From Armatimonadetes bacterium Uphvl-Ar2 (lineage in GTDB: Bacteria > Armatimonadota > Fimbriimonadia > Fimbriimonadales > Fimbriimonadaceae), in contig CP021424.1 of assembly GCA_002162095.1 (NCBI GenBank), forward strand, positions 62,001 to 126,000: DNA of 64,000 bases, in the 5' to 3' direction. The first letter of the stretch is position 1. Each line of letters begins with the position of its first letter. The position numbers and the translations under genes are program-made. Positions 8,559 through 16,759 of the stretch are shown piece by piece. The notes under the pieces were generated by a model. That model was not told the origin of the DNA, did not search any database, and was given only the letters and a program-made list of their open reading frames with translations.

Positions 8559-9299
8559 TTAGCCGGGGATCACTCCCAGTTGTTCAATGCGCGGCTGGGC
8601 GGCAATCAGGGCCTGCGTGTAGGGTTGCTGCGGGTTCTCGAACAGCGACTCCGAGGGCCCCTGCTCCACAATCTTGCCGTTCTGCATCACGATCACGCGA
8701 TCTGCGAGGTATCGCACCGTGCCGAGGTCGTGGCTGATGTAGAGGAACGCACTGCCGAGTTCGGCGCGAATATCTTGCAGTAGGTTCAAAATTTGCGCCT
8801 GCACGCTCAGGTCTAGCGCGGCCGTGGGTTCATCGCAGATCACCAGCGGGGGCCGCAAGGCCAGCGCCCGGGCAATGGCGACGCGCTGCCGCTGGCCGCC
8901 GCTCATCTCGTGCGGGTACCGCGTGGCAAAGGCCGGCTCCAATCCCACGCTGGTCAATAGCGCCGGCACATCGAGGGTCTTGCCCATCAAGTCGGCAGGC
9001 TCACGCACAATGCGCTCCACGCGCCACCGGGGGTCAATGCTGGCGTAGGGGTCTTGCCACACCATGCCCACCCGCTCGGCCAAGCGCGCACGCACTCCGG
9101 TTTGCACCTCGCCATGGAATTCCACCTGCCCTGACTTCAGCGGCTGCAAGCCCAAAATCGCCCGGGCCAAGGTGGTTTTGCCCGAACCCGATTCGCCCAC
9201 CACGGCCACGGTTTCGCCCGGTTCCACCTCCATGCTCACGCCATCCAGGGCGCGGGTGCCACCGGCAAACTCAACCACGGCATCGATGACTTTCAGCAT
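8559..9299 (-). CDS. Oligopeptide/dipeptide-type ABC transporter ATPase (OppF/DppF-like)
   Basis: A 246-residue ABC ATPase with Walker A GESGSGKTT, Q-loop WQDPYASIDPRW, signature MSGGQRQRVAIARAL and Walker B LVICDEPTAALD. The Q-loop region, followed by the C-terminal PQQPYTQALIAAQP motif, is typical of the OppD/OppF family. No matching permease or second ATPase lies beside it; a peptide-binding lipoprotein occurs 7.5 kb away at 16760-18358, so the system is probably scattered. The start overlaps the end of nadK by 7 bases. Confidence 0.88.
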   Translation of the reverse strand: MLKVIDAVVEFAGGTRALDGVSMEVEPGETVAVVGESGSGKTTLARAILGLQPLKSGQVEFHGEVQTGVRARLAERVGMVWQDPYASIDPRWRVERIVREPADLMGKTLDVPALLTSVGLEPAFATRYPHEMSGGQRQRVAIARALALRPPLVICDEPTAALDLSVQAQILNLLQDIRAELGSAFLYISHDLGTVRYLADRVIVMQNGKIVEQGPSESLFENPQQPYTQALIAAQPRIEQLGVIPG

Positions 9300-10162
9300 G
9301 ATTCCTCCGGCTCATCGGGATAGATCCTTCCCCACACAAACCGCTCGGAAACCTTGTGCAAGAAGTCGTCCTCCGTCACACGCACCAGTCGCGTCACGCG
9401 GGGAGATAAAACTACTTTCACCAGGTCACCGCTCAGCAAAGTCAGGCGGGAATGCCCGTCGCAGGATAAGACGGCATCGCCCCGGGTTTCGACGCGGATC
9501 TCCGCCACCGCATCTGCCCCCAGCACGATGGAGCGCGCCCCGAGGGCGTGCGGCATGATGGGCGACATCACGAGACAAGGCACCGAGGGGTGCACAATCG
9601 GCCCGCCCGCCGAGAGGTTGTAGGCCGTAGACCCCGTGGGCGTGGCAATCATCACCCCGTCCGCTGGGTACCGCGCGAGCGGAATCCCGTTCACTGCCAC
9701 CTCAAAGGTCAAGAGGCGGGTAGTGGCGGCCCGCGTCACGGCCGCTTCGTTCAGAGAGTGCAGAGAGGCCACATGGTGGCCGTCGCGTTCCAGGTCCGTT
9801 TGCACCATGGCGCGCTCGTCCAGCACAGCCGCTCCATCGAGAACTCGTCGAATCACGTTGTGGCGCGCATCCGGCGGGCAGGCGCATACAAACCCGAAGC
9901 GGCCAAAGTTCACGCCCAAAAGCGGCGTTCCTTGGCGGCTCACTAGGTGCGCGGCCCGAATCAGGGTGCCATCCCCGCCGAGGCACACGACCAGATCACA
10001 GTCGCCGATGCGCGTGGGGTCTAAAGCGGGCAAACCCGAAAGCTCAGCGGCTTCGGGTTCGACCAAGGCTTCAACGCCTTCGGCCCGCAACCAAGACACC
10101 GTTTCTTTGGCGGCATCAATGGCTACGGGCCGAAATGTGTTGACGATGAAATGAACGCGCAA
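9293..10162 (-). CDS. nadK: NAD kinase
   Basis: Phosphorylates NAD to NADP; cytosolic. The 289-residue protein has the catalytic GGDGT motif (LVVCLGGDGTLIRAA, about residue 63), the LLGVNFGRFGF segment, the LNEAAV substrate motif, and the conserved DGVMIATPTGSTAYNLSAGGPIV block. It is the first of a short minus-strand run (nadK, Opp ATPase, exporter permease, exporter ATPase) with overlaps or gaps of 11 bases or less, and lies 2 bases downstream of the TPR protein gene. Confidence 0.94.
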   Translation of the reverse strand: MRVHFIVNTFRPVAIDAAKETVSWLRAEGVEALVEPEAAELSGLPALDPTRIGDCDLVVCLGGDGTLIRAAHLVSRQGTPLLGVNFGRFGFVCACPPDARHNVIRRVLDGAAVLDERAMVQTDLERDGHHVASLHSLNEAAVTRAATTRLLTFEVAVNGIPLARYPADGVMIATPTGSTAYNLSAGGPIVHPSVPCLVMSPIMPHALGARSIVLGADAVAEIRVETRGDAVLSCDGHSRLTLLSGDLVKVVLSPRVTRLVRVTEDDFLHKVSERFVWGRIYPDEPEESC

Positions 10163-10164
10163 TC

Positions 10165-12078
10165 TTAGCCTTCGGCGGACTTCATTCGCTGAAGGTTTCG
10201 TTTGGCGTCGGCGAAGTTGGGATCGATGCGCAGGGCCTGTTCCAGGACCAAGATCGCTTCTGCCCGCTTGTTCAACCGTTCCAGCGTGACCGCAAGGTTA
10301 TTGTACGCCGCAACGAAGTTCTTGTCCACATTCATGGCCTTTCGGAACATCTGTTCCGCCGAACCATTCTCGGCTTGCAGCAGGTGCCACAGGCCCATCC
10401 CGTTCAGCGCGTGAGCGTTGTTGGGAGCGGATTGAAGGATCGTCGCGTAGTGGAATCGAGCTTGCTGAGTCTCACCGAGCGCCCAAAGGCCATTGGCGAG
10501 GTCCAGACGGAGATCGTTGCGGCTGGGGTTCGCTCGCACCAGTTCGCGCCAGATTTCCACGGCTTGGGCGGTCTCACCCAGTCGGCTGAGGGAGGCGGCC
10601 AAGTTGATTTTGGCGGATTGGCTGGCCGGGTCAAGGCGCATCAATTCGCGGAAAAGCACCGTGGCTTCGCCAAACTCGCCGCGTTGGTACAGCAACAAGC
10701 CAAGGTTGTTCAGCGTGTCCAGGTCCTCGCCATCCAGTTCGTAAGCGCGGCGGTAGGCCGCCTCGGCTCCCGCCGCCTCCCCCGAGGCGTGACGCATCAC
10801 ACCCAGGTTAAACCAGTAGTCGGCGCGGTCGGCCATGGCCTGCTGCACACTATCCAACACGCGCAGGGCATCACCGGTTTTGCCTTCGCGGTGGAGCGAT
10901 TCAGCCAGCGAGAGCGCTAGGTCCTTCGATTCGCTGCCATTGTTCATGGCGCGCTGAATGTAGGTGGCACTGCGGCTGTCGCCCGCCTTAAGCAGTGCGA
11001 TCGCCGCATTGCGGGCCATCACATCGTTGTCCGGCTTCAGGTCGCTGGCCTTCACGTAAGCGTTGGCCGATTCTTGCATCTGGCCGTTGTTTTCGTAGGC
11101 GCGACCGAGGTTGTTCCAGGTGAAAGCATCCTGCGGTTTCAAGTTAGAGGCGCGAGTAAAGGCCCGCACGGCTTCCGCATCCTGGTTCACGGCCATCAAG
11201 CTGACGCCGAGGTTGTACCAAGGCTCAAAGATGTCCGGGCGAACGTTGGTCATCGAGCGATAAACCGCAATAGCCTCGCTGTGACGGGCAGGATCCGAGC
11301 GCAAATACGCCGTACCCAAATTGTTGAGAATTTCTAGATCGTTCGGGCTGAGCGTGCGAGCACGTTCCAGCATCGCCACCGCGCGGGGCACATCGCCTCG
11401 CTCCAGAGCGAGGAAACCGAGCCAAGAAAGCGCAGCGCGGCTGTTGCCGTCCTTCTCCAGCAGCGCGGCGAAGATCGTTTCGGCTTCACTGCGGCGGTCG
11501 GTGTTCAGCAGGGCCACGCCCAGGTTCACCAATGTGTCCACATCGCCCGGATTCTTTTCGTCGGCCTTGCGGAGTAGCGGGATCGCCTTTTCGTACTCTT
11601 CCTGCTCGTTGTAGATCGAACCCAGGACCGCCATGGCATCCACGCGGTCCGGTTGCAGGGTGAGGAGTTGCTCGAGGGCGTGGATGGCTTCCCCATTGCG
11701 GCTGACGCGGCGGTAGGCCAGCGCCAAATCGTTCCAGGAGCGGGCATCATTGACGTCCACGCGGACGGCTTCTTCCAGCAACACCACGGCATCGGCCGGG
11801 CGGTTCGCCTTCAGATAAAGGTGGGCGAGCCAGTTACGGGTCGGGGCATCCATCGGATGCTTGGTGCGGGTTTCCTCAAGGAGCGTAATGGCGCCTGAGA
11901 GGTCCCCTGCTTCAAATTTCGCGATCGCTTCTCTGACCTTCATCGACGCCTCGCGGTTGCCCACGGGGGGTGCCGGCACGGTGTTTTCTTGAATCGTGAA
12001 CGCACTTGCCGTGGCCGGTCCGACGACAATCGCGCTGGCCAACACAAGCGGCCCCTTCCAACCCTTTCGATTCAACAT
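10165..12078 (-). CDS. Exported TPR-repeat protein
   Basis: A 637-residue protein with an N-terminal signal sequence (basic start MLNRKGWKG, hydrophobic core, ASA-F cleavage-like site near residue 26) followed by an almost unbroken array of 34-residue tetratricopeptide repeats, roughly sixteen or more by length. Typical repeat positions such as WNNLGRAYENNG and LNNLGTAYL recur throughout. No enzymatic domain is visible. Such proteins are scaffolds for protein complexes, here probably in the periplasm or outer membrane. The ATG at 12078 has no strong ribosome-binding site. Confidence 0.85.
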   Translation of the reverse strand: MLNRKGWKGPLVLASAIVVGPATASAFTIQENTVPAPPVGNREASMKVREAIAKFEAGDLSGAITLLEETRTKHPMDAPTRNWLAHLYLKANRPADAVVLLEEAVRVDVNDARSWNDLALAYRRVSRNGEAIHALEQLLTLQPDRVDAMAVLGSIYNEQEEYEKAIPLLRKADEKNPGDVDTLVNLGVALLNTDRRSEAETIFAALLEKDGNSRAALSWLGFLALERGDVPRAVAMLERARTLSPNDLEILNNLGTAYLRSDPARHSEAIAVYRSMTNVRPDIFEPWYNLGVSLMAVNQDAEAVRAFTRASNLKPQDAFTWNNLGRAYENNGQMQESANAYVKASDLKPDNDVMARNAAIALLKAGDSRSATYIQRAMNNGSESKDLALSLAESLHREGKTGDALRVLDSVQQAMADRADYWFNLGVMRHASGEAAGAEAAYRRAYELDGEDLDTLNNLGLLLYQRGEFGEATVLFRELMRLDPASQSAKINLAASLSRLGETAQAVEIWRELVRANPSRNDLRLDLANGLWALGETQQARFHYATILQSAPNNAHALNGMGLWHLLQAENGSAEQMFRKAMNVDKNFVAAYNNLAVTLERLNKRAEAILVLEQALRIDPNFADAKRNLQRMKSAEG

Positions 12079-12141
12079 TATCTTTGTACGAGGACTCCGC
12101 CCAAACTCAAATGAGCCGGCAACTCGTTAGTTTAGTCCATT

Positions 12142-12165
12142 CCTTGGCATGAACGGTGCCAAAGG
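12142..12165 (-). terminator. Hairpin downstream of purL
   Basis: An inverted repeat, CCTTGGCA...TGCCAAAGG, gives an 8-bp stem with one bulged base and a 7-base loop about 30 bases past the purL stop. There is no T-run after it on the minus strand, so it could be a weak or factor-dependent terminator, or an RNA-stabilising stem before the TPR gene. Confidence 0.35.
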
Positions 12166-12195
12166 CTGTGGAAACTAGTAATCCATCTAGGAAGG

Positions 12196-14466
12196 TTAGA
12201 GAATTCCGGCCCTTTGGTACGCCGCACGCAGCTTATCTACGGTTTGCGTGAGCGTCGTTCCGAGTTCATCCAGATGTAGGACAACGTCTTGGGTGGCGGT
12301 CATTTCTCCCACCGGGTAAACCGCCAATGCGCCCGGGCAAGATGCCAAAACTTCCTGTTCCGATTCCGTTGCATAAGCAAAAACCACCCAACCCGGATGC
12401 TCCCCAAAGGCCACCGCATCAGCGCGACTGAGACCCTCGGTTACCGCCGAATTGAGCACGACCATGAGCCCTCGATCCGAGGCCATCGCCATCTCGGCCA
12501 GCGTGACAGCCAGGCCGCCGTCGGTCACGTCGTGGGCGGCCGCCAGCAGACCTCTCTCCACGAGGCTGGGCAACCATTGTTGCAGGGCAATCTCGGCGTC
12601 CAGGTCCGGGCGACACGGCACGCCGTCTTCGTTGCCACACACTGACCAGGCATAGAGGCTGGCCCCGAGGCCTTGCTGCACGTATTCGGTGCCCGTGGGC
12701 CGCACCAGCGCGAGGCGATAGTTTCCGGCACCAACGCCCATGCCAATCCGTTGCTCGGCGCGCTCCAGCACGCCCACCGCACCCATCATCGGGGTCGGCA
12801 GGATCTCCAGCGTCGAGCCATCGGCGTACTTGGTCTCGTTATAGAAGCTCACGTTGCCGCTTACCACCGGCACCCGGAAGACTTCACTCGCATCAGCGAT
12901 GCCGCGCACCGCCCGCTCAAACTGCCAGAACACCTCGGGCCGCTGCGGGTTGCCAAAGTTCAGGCCATCGGTGAGGGCTACTGGGCGCGCGCCCACGCAG
13001 GCCAGGTTGCGGCAGACTTCCGCCGTCGCTAGTTGTCCGCCCGCAAAGGGGTCCGCCATTGTCCAGCGGGCATTGCCATCAATCTTGGTGGCCAGGCCCT
13101 TGCTTGTGCCCTCGGGGGCAATCACCGCCGCGTCGCCCACGCCGGGCACTAGGGCCGTGTGCGCCTGCACCTGGTGGTCGTACTGCCGGTAGATGTTCTC
13201 CTTGCTGGCCACATCCGGGTGGCTCATCAGGGTCAGCCAGGCTTGGTTGAGGTCGGGAGCCATGAGGTCGTCGGGGTTCCAGGCTTGGCGTTGCAAGAAG
13301 GCGGCAGGTTCCACGGGGGTTTGGTAGTACGTCGGGCAACCGTCGGTAAAAATGTCGGCCGGCATGTCCACTTCCGTGTGGCCGTGCCGGGTGATGCGCA
13401 CCCAACCGTCGTCGGTCACGTGGCCGATCACCACCGCCGGTAGCCCCCACTTTTGGAAGACTTCAATGACTTCCTGTTCGCGACCGGGGTGAGAAACGGC
13501 CAACATGCGCTCTTGGCTTTCGCTCAGCATGATTTCGTAGCCCGTCATGCTGGGGTCGCGCAGAGGCACCTTGTCCAGGTCCACCACCATGCCCACGCCC
13601 CCTTTGGCCGACATCTCCGTGATGCTGCAGGTCAGCCCGGCCGCGCCCATATCCTGAATGCCGACAATCGCGCCGGTTTGCAGGGCCTCGAGCGTCGCTT
13701 CAATAAGTGACTTCTCGGCGAAGGGGTCGCCAATTTGCACGTTCGGGCGCTTGTCTTCGCCCTCCTCGTCCATCTCTACGCTGGCAAACGATGCCCCGTG
13801 GATGCCATCGCGCCCGGTGGCGCTGCCGAGGTAGATGACAGGGTTCCCCGTCCCCTTGGCCGAGGCGCTGGCGACTTCATCGGTCTTTACCAGGCCCACG
13901 CACATCGCATTCACCAGCGGGTTACCGCTGTAGCGCGGGTGGAAGTTCACTTCGCCCGCCACCGTCGGCACGCCCACACAGTTGCCGTATCCAGCAATGC
14001 CCGCCACCACGTGCTCCAGCAAGTGCCGGTTGCGCGCCACCGTCGCCCCATCCTCTTGCCCGGGCGTGATCGAACCGAAGCGGAGAGAGTTCAGCAGGGC
14101 CACCGGCCGCGCCCCCATGGTAAAGATATCGCGGATGATGCCACCCACACCCGTGGCAGCACCCTGGTAGGGTTCCACCGCGCTGGGGTGGTTATGGCTT
14201 TCCACCTTCAGCACCACGCCCAGGCCATCGCCAATCGGCACGACGCCCGCGTTCTCCAGCCCCTCGCCCTCAATCGCCTTTTTGTATTCGGCAAAGTAAG
14301 CCAGCACCGGGCGGGAGTACTTGTAGCCGCAGTGCTCGCTCCACATCACCGAGATCATGCCGAGTTCGGTCATTCGCGGCTCGCGCCCCATTTGCTCCGT
14401 CAAGAGTCGGTACTCTTCGTGGGTGAGTCCCATGCTGAGATACAAATCGGGGGTGATGGCGCCCAT
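12196..14466 (-). CDS. purL: Phosphoribosylformylglycinamidine synthase subunit PurL (small-type)
   Basis: ATP-dependent amidation of FGAR to FGAM in purine synthesis, working with PurQ and PurS. From ATG 14466 the protein is 756 residues, matching the small-type PurL; its N-terminus MGAITPDLYLSMGLTHEEY and the MISVMWSEHCGYKYS block match the family. Further markers are VVLKVESHNHPSAVEPYQGAATGVGG, GIQDMGAAGL and ESQERML. An upstream in-frame ATG at 14523 would add residues encoded opposite the lipoprotein signal sequence and is rejected. No purQ or purS is nearby in the window. The start codon overlaps in antiparallel fashion the start region of the divergent lipoprotein gene. Confidence 0.94.
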   Translation of the reverse strand: MGAITPDLYLSMGLTHEEYRLLTEQMGREPRMTELGMISVMWSEHCGYKYSRPVLAYFAEYKKAIEGEGLENAGVVPIGDGLGVVLKVESHNHPSAVEPYQGAATGVGGIIRDIFTMGARPVALLNSLRFGSITPGQEDGATVARNRHLLEHVVAGIAGYGNCVGVPTVAGEVNFHPRYSGNPLVNAMCVGLVKTDEVASASAKGTGNPVIYLGSATGRDGIHGASFASVEMDEEGEDKRPNVQIGDPFAEKSLIEATLEALQTGAIVGIQDMGAAGLTCSITEMSAKGGVGMVVDLDKVPLRDPSMTGYEIMLSESQERMLAVSHPGREQEVIEVFQKWGLPAVVIGHVTDDGWVRITRHGHTEVDMPADIFTDGCPTYYQTPVEPAAFLQRQAWNPDDLMAPDLNQAWLTLMSHPDVASKENIYRQYDHQVQAHTALVPGVGDAAVIAPEGTSKGLATKIDGNARWTMADPFAGGQLATAEVCRNLACVGARPVALTDGLNFGNPQRPEVFWQFERAVRGIADASEVFRVPVVSGNVSFYNETKYADGSTLEILPTPMMGAVGVLERAEQRIGMGVGAGNYRLALVRPTGTEYVQQGLGASLYAWSVCGNEDGVPCRPDLDAEIALQQWLPSLVERGLLAAAHDVTDGGLAVTLAEMAMASDRGLMVVLNSAVTEGLSRADAVAFGEHPGWVVFAYATESEQEVLASCPGALAVYPVGEMTATQDVVLHLDELGTTLTQTVDKLRAAYQRAGIL

Positions 14467-14473
14467 GCCTTGG

Positions 14474-14893
14474 ATGTTATCTCTCGCCGCCCTCTTGGCG
14501 GCGGGCCTGCTGGGAGGTTGCACTCGTTCTCAGCCGTTCATCGGCAAGTGGCAGGGCGAGCGCACCGACATTTTGAAGGGCGATGAATCCCCCACCGCCA
14601 ACACTTTGCGCATCGTCGAGGTGGAGATCAAACGGGACGGCACGTTTGTTTACACCTCGGCGGGCTTTCCCGCTACGGGCACGTTCCGCCCCGGCAACGG
14701 CGGGCTCTTGCTCGATGTAAAAGAGGTGATGGGGCGTAGCATCGAGTCTATGGGTTCATCGGCGGTCAGCCAGTTCCGTCCGCTGGAGGTTCGCCGCGTG
14801 GATGACACGACTATCGAAATCCGCGACCCCGGCGGGGTGGACCGAAGCTGGATTCAACTCAAAAAAGTTGCGGAACCCGCAACCTCACCTTAA
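14474..14893 (+). CDS. Small predicted lipoprotein
   Basis: A 139-residue protein with a compact signal sequence MLSLAALLAAGLLGGC ending in a lipobox Cys at residue 16. The mature part begins with a FIGKWQGERTD segment (a pattern seen in small lipocalin-like or lipoprotein domains where G-W starts the first strand) and continues as alternating beta-rich sequence to a C-terminal RSWIQLKKV strand. I recognise no named family. The start may instead be ATG 14465, three codons upstream. It is divergent from purL with essentially no intergenic DNA. Confidence 0.7.
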   Translation: MLSLAALLAAGLLGGCTRSQPFIGKWQGERTDILKGDESPTANTLRIVEVEIKRDGTFVYTSAGFPATGTFRPGNGGLLLDVKEVMGRSIESMGSSAVSQFRPLEVRRVDDTTIEIRDPGGVDRSWIQLKKVAEPATSP

Positions 14894-14914
14894 GAGACTG
14901 CGTAGGCCCCTTAT

Positions 14915-15259
14915 ATGGGTGTGTTTTTGTCGGCCGCGCTCCTCATCACGCTTTCGTTAGCGGGCCTTCATCATGCTCACCATAACATCATGCGGTGGCG
15001 CCGAGAGGCCCGCATCACCTGGCAGCAGATTGACCGGCTGATTGAGCAGCGCAATACCGCCGATGACCCGATCACGCTCGCCCACGTGGAACGAAAGATC
15101 GACGACGTAGCCCAGTTCCACAATCGCACGGTGCACGCCGCCAATCGCGAAATGGGCACTCTTAGTGGCCGGCTTGTAAGCCACATGCGCGGCCTGCGCA
15201 AGCTCTCGCCCTACACGCCCGCTCACCGCATTCCTCCGCCGTCTCAATCGGACGCCTGA
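14915..15259 (+). CDS. Short LemA-like membrane-anchored protein
   Basis: A 114-residue protein with one N-terminal hydrophobic segment (VFLSAALLITLSLAG) and a helical soluble part. The pieces ARITWQQIDRLIEQR and VAQFHNRTVHAANREMGTL...A/G...G resemble the start and the end of LemA proteins (W-QID...R and YN..V...N), as if the middle helices were absent. I treat LemA relationship as a suggestion only. It lies 21 bases after the lipoprotein gene on the same strand, so the two may form an operon. Confidence 0.55.
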   Translation: MGVFLSAALLITLSLAGLHHAHHNIMRWRREARITWQQIDRLIEQRNTADDPITLAHVERKIDDVAQFHNRTVHAANREMGTLSGRLVSHMRGLRKLSPYTPAHRIPPPSQSDA

Positions 15260-15344
15260 AGCCCCCAACCCCCCAGAAAGATCAAAGGCGCACCGGACCC
15301 GAAGGTCAGGCACGCCTATGGTTCGTTTCGCCAGTGTCGAGAGG

Positions 15345-15506
15345 TTAAGCCGCGCGACGCTCGGACTCACGCGACTCGTTCTCGACGAGATGCAAATGAG
15401 CGACGGTAATCGGCTCCGGCTGAGCGGTGACGGCCATGACGAGATAGAAAGCAATCGCTCCCGCCATGTAGATAGTGGCAAATAGGGCAAGGCCCATGGT
15501 CACCAT
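15345..15506 (-). CDS. 53-residue single-pass membrane miniprotein
   Basis: A short open frame from ATG 15506 to TAA 15345. The product starts MVTMGLALFATIYMAGAIAF, a clean transmembrane segment up to about residue 28, followed by a polar tail with an acidic/arginine-rich end (VENESRESERRAA). It lies 23 bases downstream of the AraC regulator gene on the same strand and would end the long minus-strand run starting at glmU. No strong ribosome-binding site is seen; the second ATG (15497) is an alternative start. I do not recognise a family; the clear TM-plus-charged-tail design is the argument for it being real. Confidence 0.5.
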   Translation of the reverse strand: MVTMGLALFATIYMAGAIAFYLVMAVTAQPEPITVAHLHLVENESRESERRAA

Positions 15507-15529
15507 ATTTGGCAATCTTTAGAAAACCT

Positions 15530-16756
15530 TTAGCCCGTAGCCTTACCAGAACCGTTGAGGACCTGGGTGGGGTTGACCCCGAACCGCTGGGAGAAGCACC
15601 GACTGAAGTGGGGCAAGGACCGGAAACCAACTGCGCTGGCCACACAGTGGACAGGGATTCCGCCGGCCTTCAGCATCTCCATCGCCCGCTCTAAACGCAC
15701 CGACATGATGTATTTGGCGAAGGGCTGGCCCGTTTGCGCGCGAAACTTGGCCCGGAAGTGGCTGGTGCTGAGGCCCACGCGCTGCGCCAACTCGGCATCG
15801 TCCATGTTTTGCCCCAGGCTGTCTGCGATGAGCCGAATCGCTTGTTGGATCGGATCCACGGCCCGCTCATGAGGCTCCAGGAGCCCCTCCAGCACTTCGC
15901 GGATCCACCGCATGGCCGTGGCCGAGACTTCTTCACGGGTGGTCTGCACATCCAGATCGCGCGCCGCTTGCAACTGCACGAGGTGTAGTGAGCGCGGCGC
16001 ACCGGACTCCAAGAGCGCCGCCGAGATTGCCCCCAGGAACAGCAGGGCCAGCCCCTTGGCTTCGTCCAGGTTGGTGGTGCGCAGGAGCCCCTGGGCAAAC
16101 TGATCGAGAGCGCGTTCCAGGCGCACGGGGTCGCGCTGGCGCACAATGGTGGCCACTTCTTCGATGCTGACCCGTCCGCCTTGACCCCGGAACGGGCAAA
16201 CGATGGGCTGCTCGACGGCCACGAACACGTCACACCAAAGAAAACTGGCGCCCGCCTCGGCCACGTGGAAGGCCAAGGAGCGCAAGTGTCCCGGACGCTG
16301 CAGGGGCAAATCAAAGAGATCGAGCCTAACCGCCTGCCCCCCGACGTCCATCACGCCCACCGTACGCACCTTCACTCCATCTTCGAGGCTTGCGGAACGG
16401 GGTTCGAGGCTGGTGGCCTCGATGACGTGACTCCCGAGCCGGAGTGCGTGCTCTTCGGTGCGGCCATCCTCGAAGGCGAGACGCCAATGCCCCAGAACCT
16501 GCCCCGGGGCTAAGTCGGAAGTAAAAAGCGCGGCCACCCCCAGGATGGTGAGGCCCACCGCTGGGCCTTCGGCGCGCGGCGCATCAAACGCCAACACCTT
16601 GGGGAGCCCCCGGGCGGGATGGCGCGCTGAATTGCCGCCCCAACTTTGCCAAGGCACTGCCTTGGTGAGGGGAAGGCCAAGGCCCGAACCGCTGAGAGGG
16701 CAGTTCGGGCCAAAGGCGGGCCGAGCGAACACGGACGCGAGAAGAACTCGCTCCAT
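15530..16756 (-). CDS. AraC-family transcriptional regulator with uncharacterised N-terminal sensor region
   Basis: A 408-residue protein. The last 100 or so residues are an AraC/XylS double helix-turn-helix: DDAELAQRVGLSTSHFRAKFRAQTG forms the first HTH and VHCVASAVGFRSLPHFSRCFSQRFGV the second, recognition-type HTH with the family signature. The first 300 residues contain a beta-rich part (about 60-190) and a helical part, with no named domain I can identify. The TTG or similar start near 16756 lies 3 bases after the stop of the peptide-binding lipoprotein gene, so the two are probably co-transcribed and functionally linked. The exact N-terminus is uncertain. Confidence 0.85.
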   Translation of the reverse strand: MERVLLASVFARPAFGPNCPLSGSGLGLPLTKAVPWQSWGGNSARHPARGLPKVLAFDAPRAEGPAVGLTILGVAALFTSDLAPGQVLGHWRLAFEDGRTEEHALRLGSHVIEATSLEPRSASLEDGVKVRTVGVMDVGGQAVRLDLFDLPLQRPGHLRSLAFHVAEAGASFLWCDVFVAVEQPIVCPFRGQGGRVSIEEVATIVRQRDPVRLERALDQFAQGLLRTTNLDEAKGLALLFLGAISAALLESGAPRSLHLVQLQAARDLDVQTTREEVSATAMRWIREVLEGLLEPHERAVDPIQQAIRLIADSLGQNMDDAELAQRVGLSTSHFRAKFRAQTGQPFAKYIMSVRLERAMEMLKAGGIPVHCVASAVGFRSLPHFSRCFSQRFGVNPTQVLNGSGKATG

Positions 16757-16759
16757 GAT

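Noticed and set aside
15367-15645. A 92-codon minus-strand frame spanning the AraC gene end and the miniprotein region
   Set aside because: It overlaps both the AraC HTH and the miniprotein in another frame and has no recognisable features.
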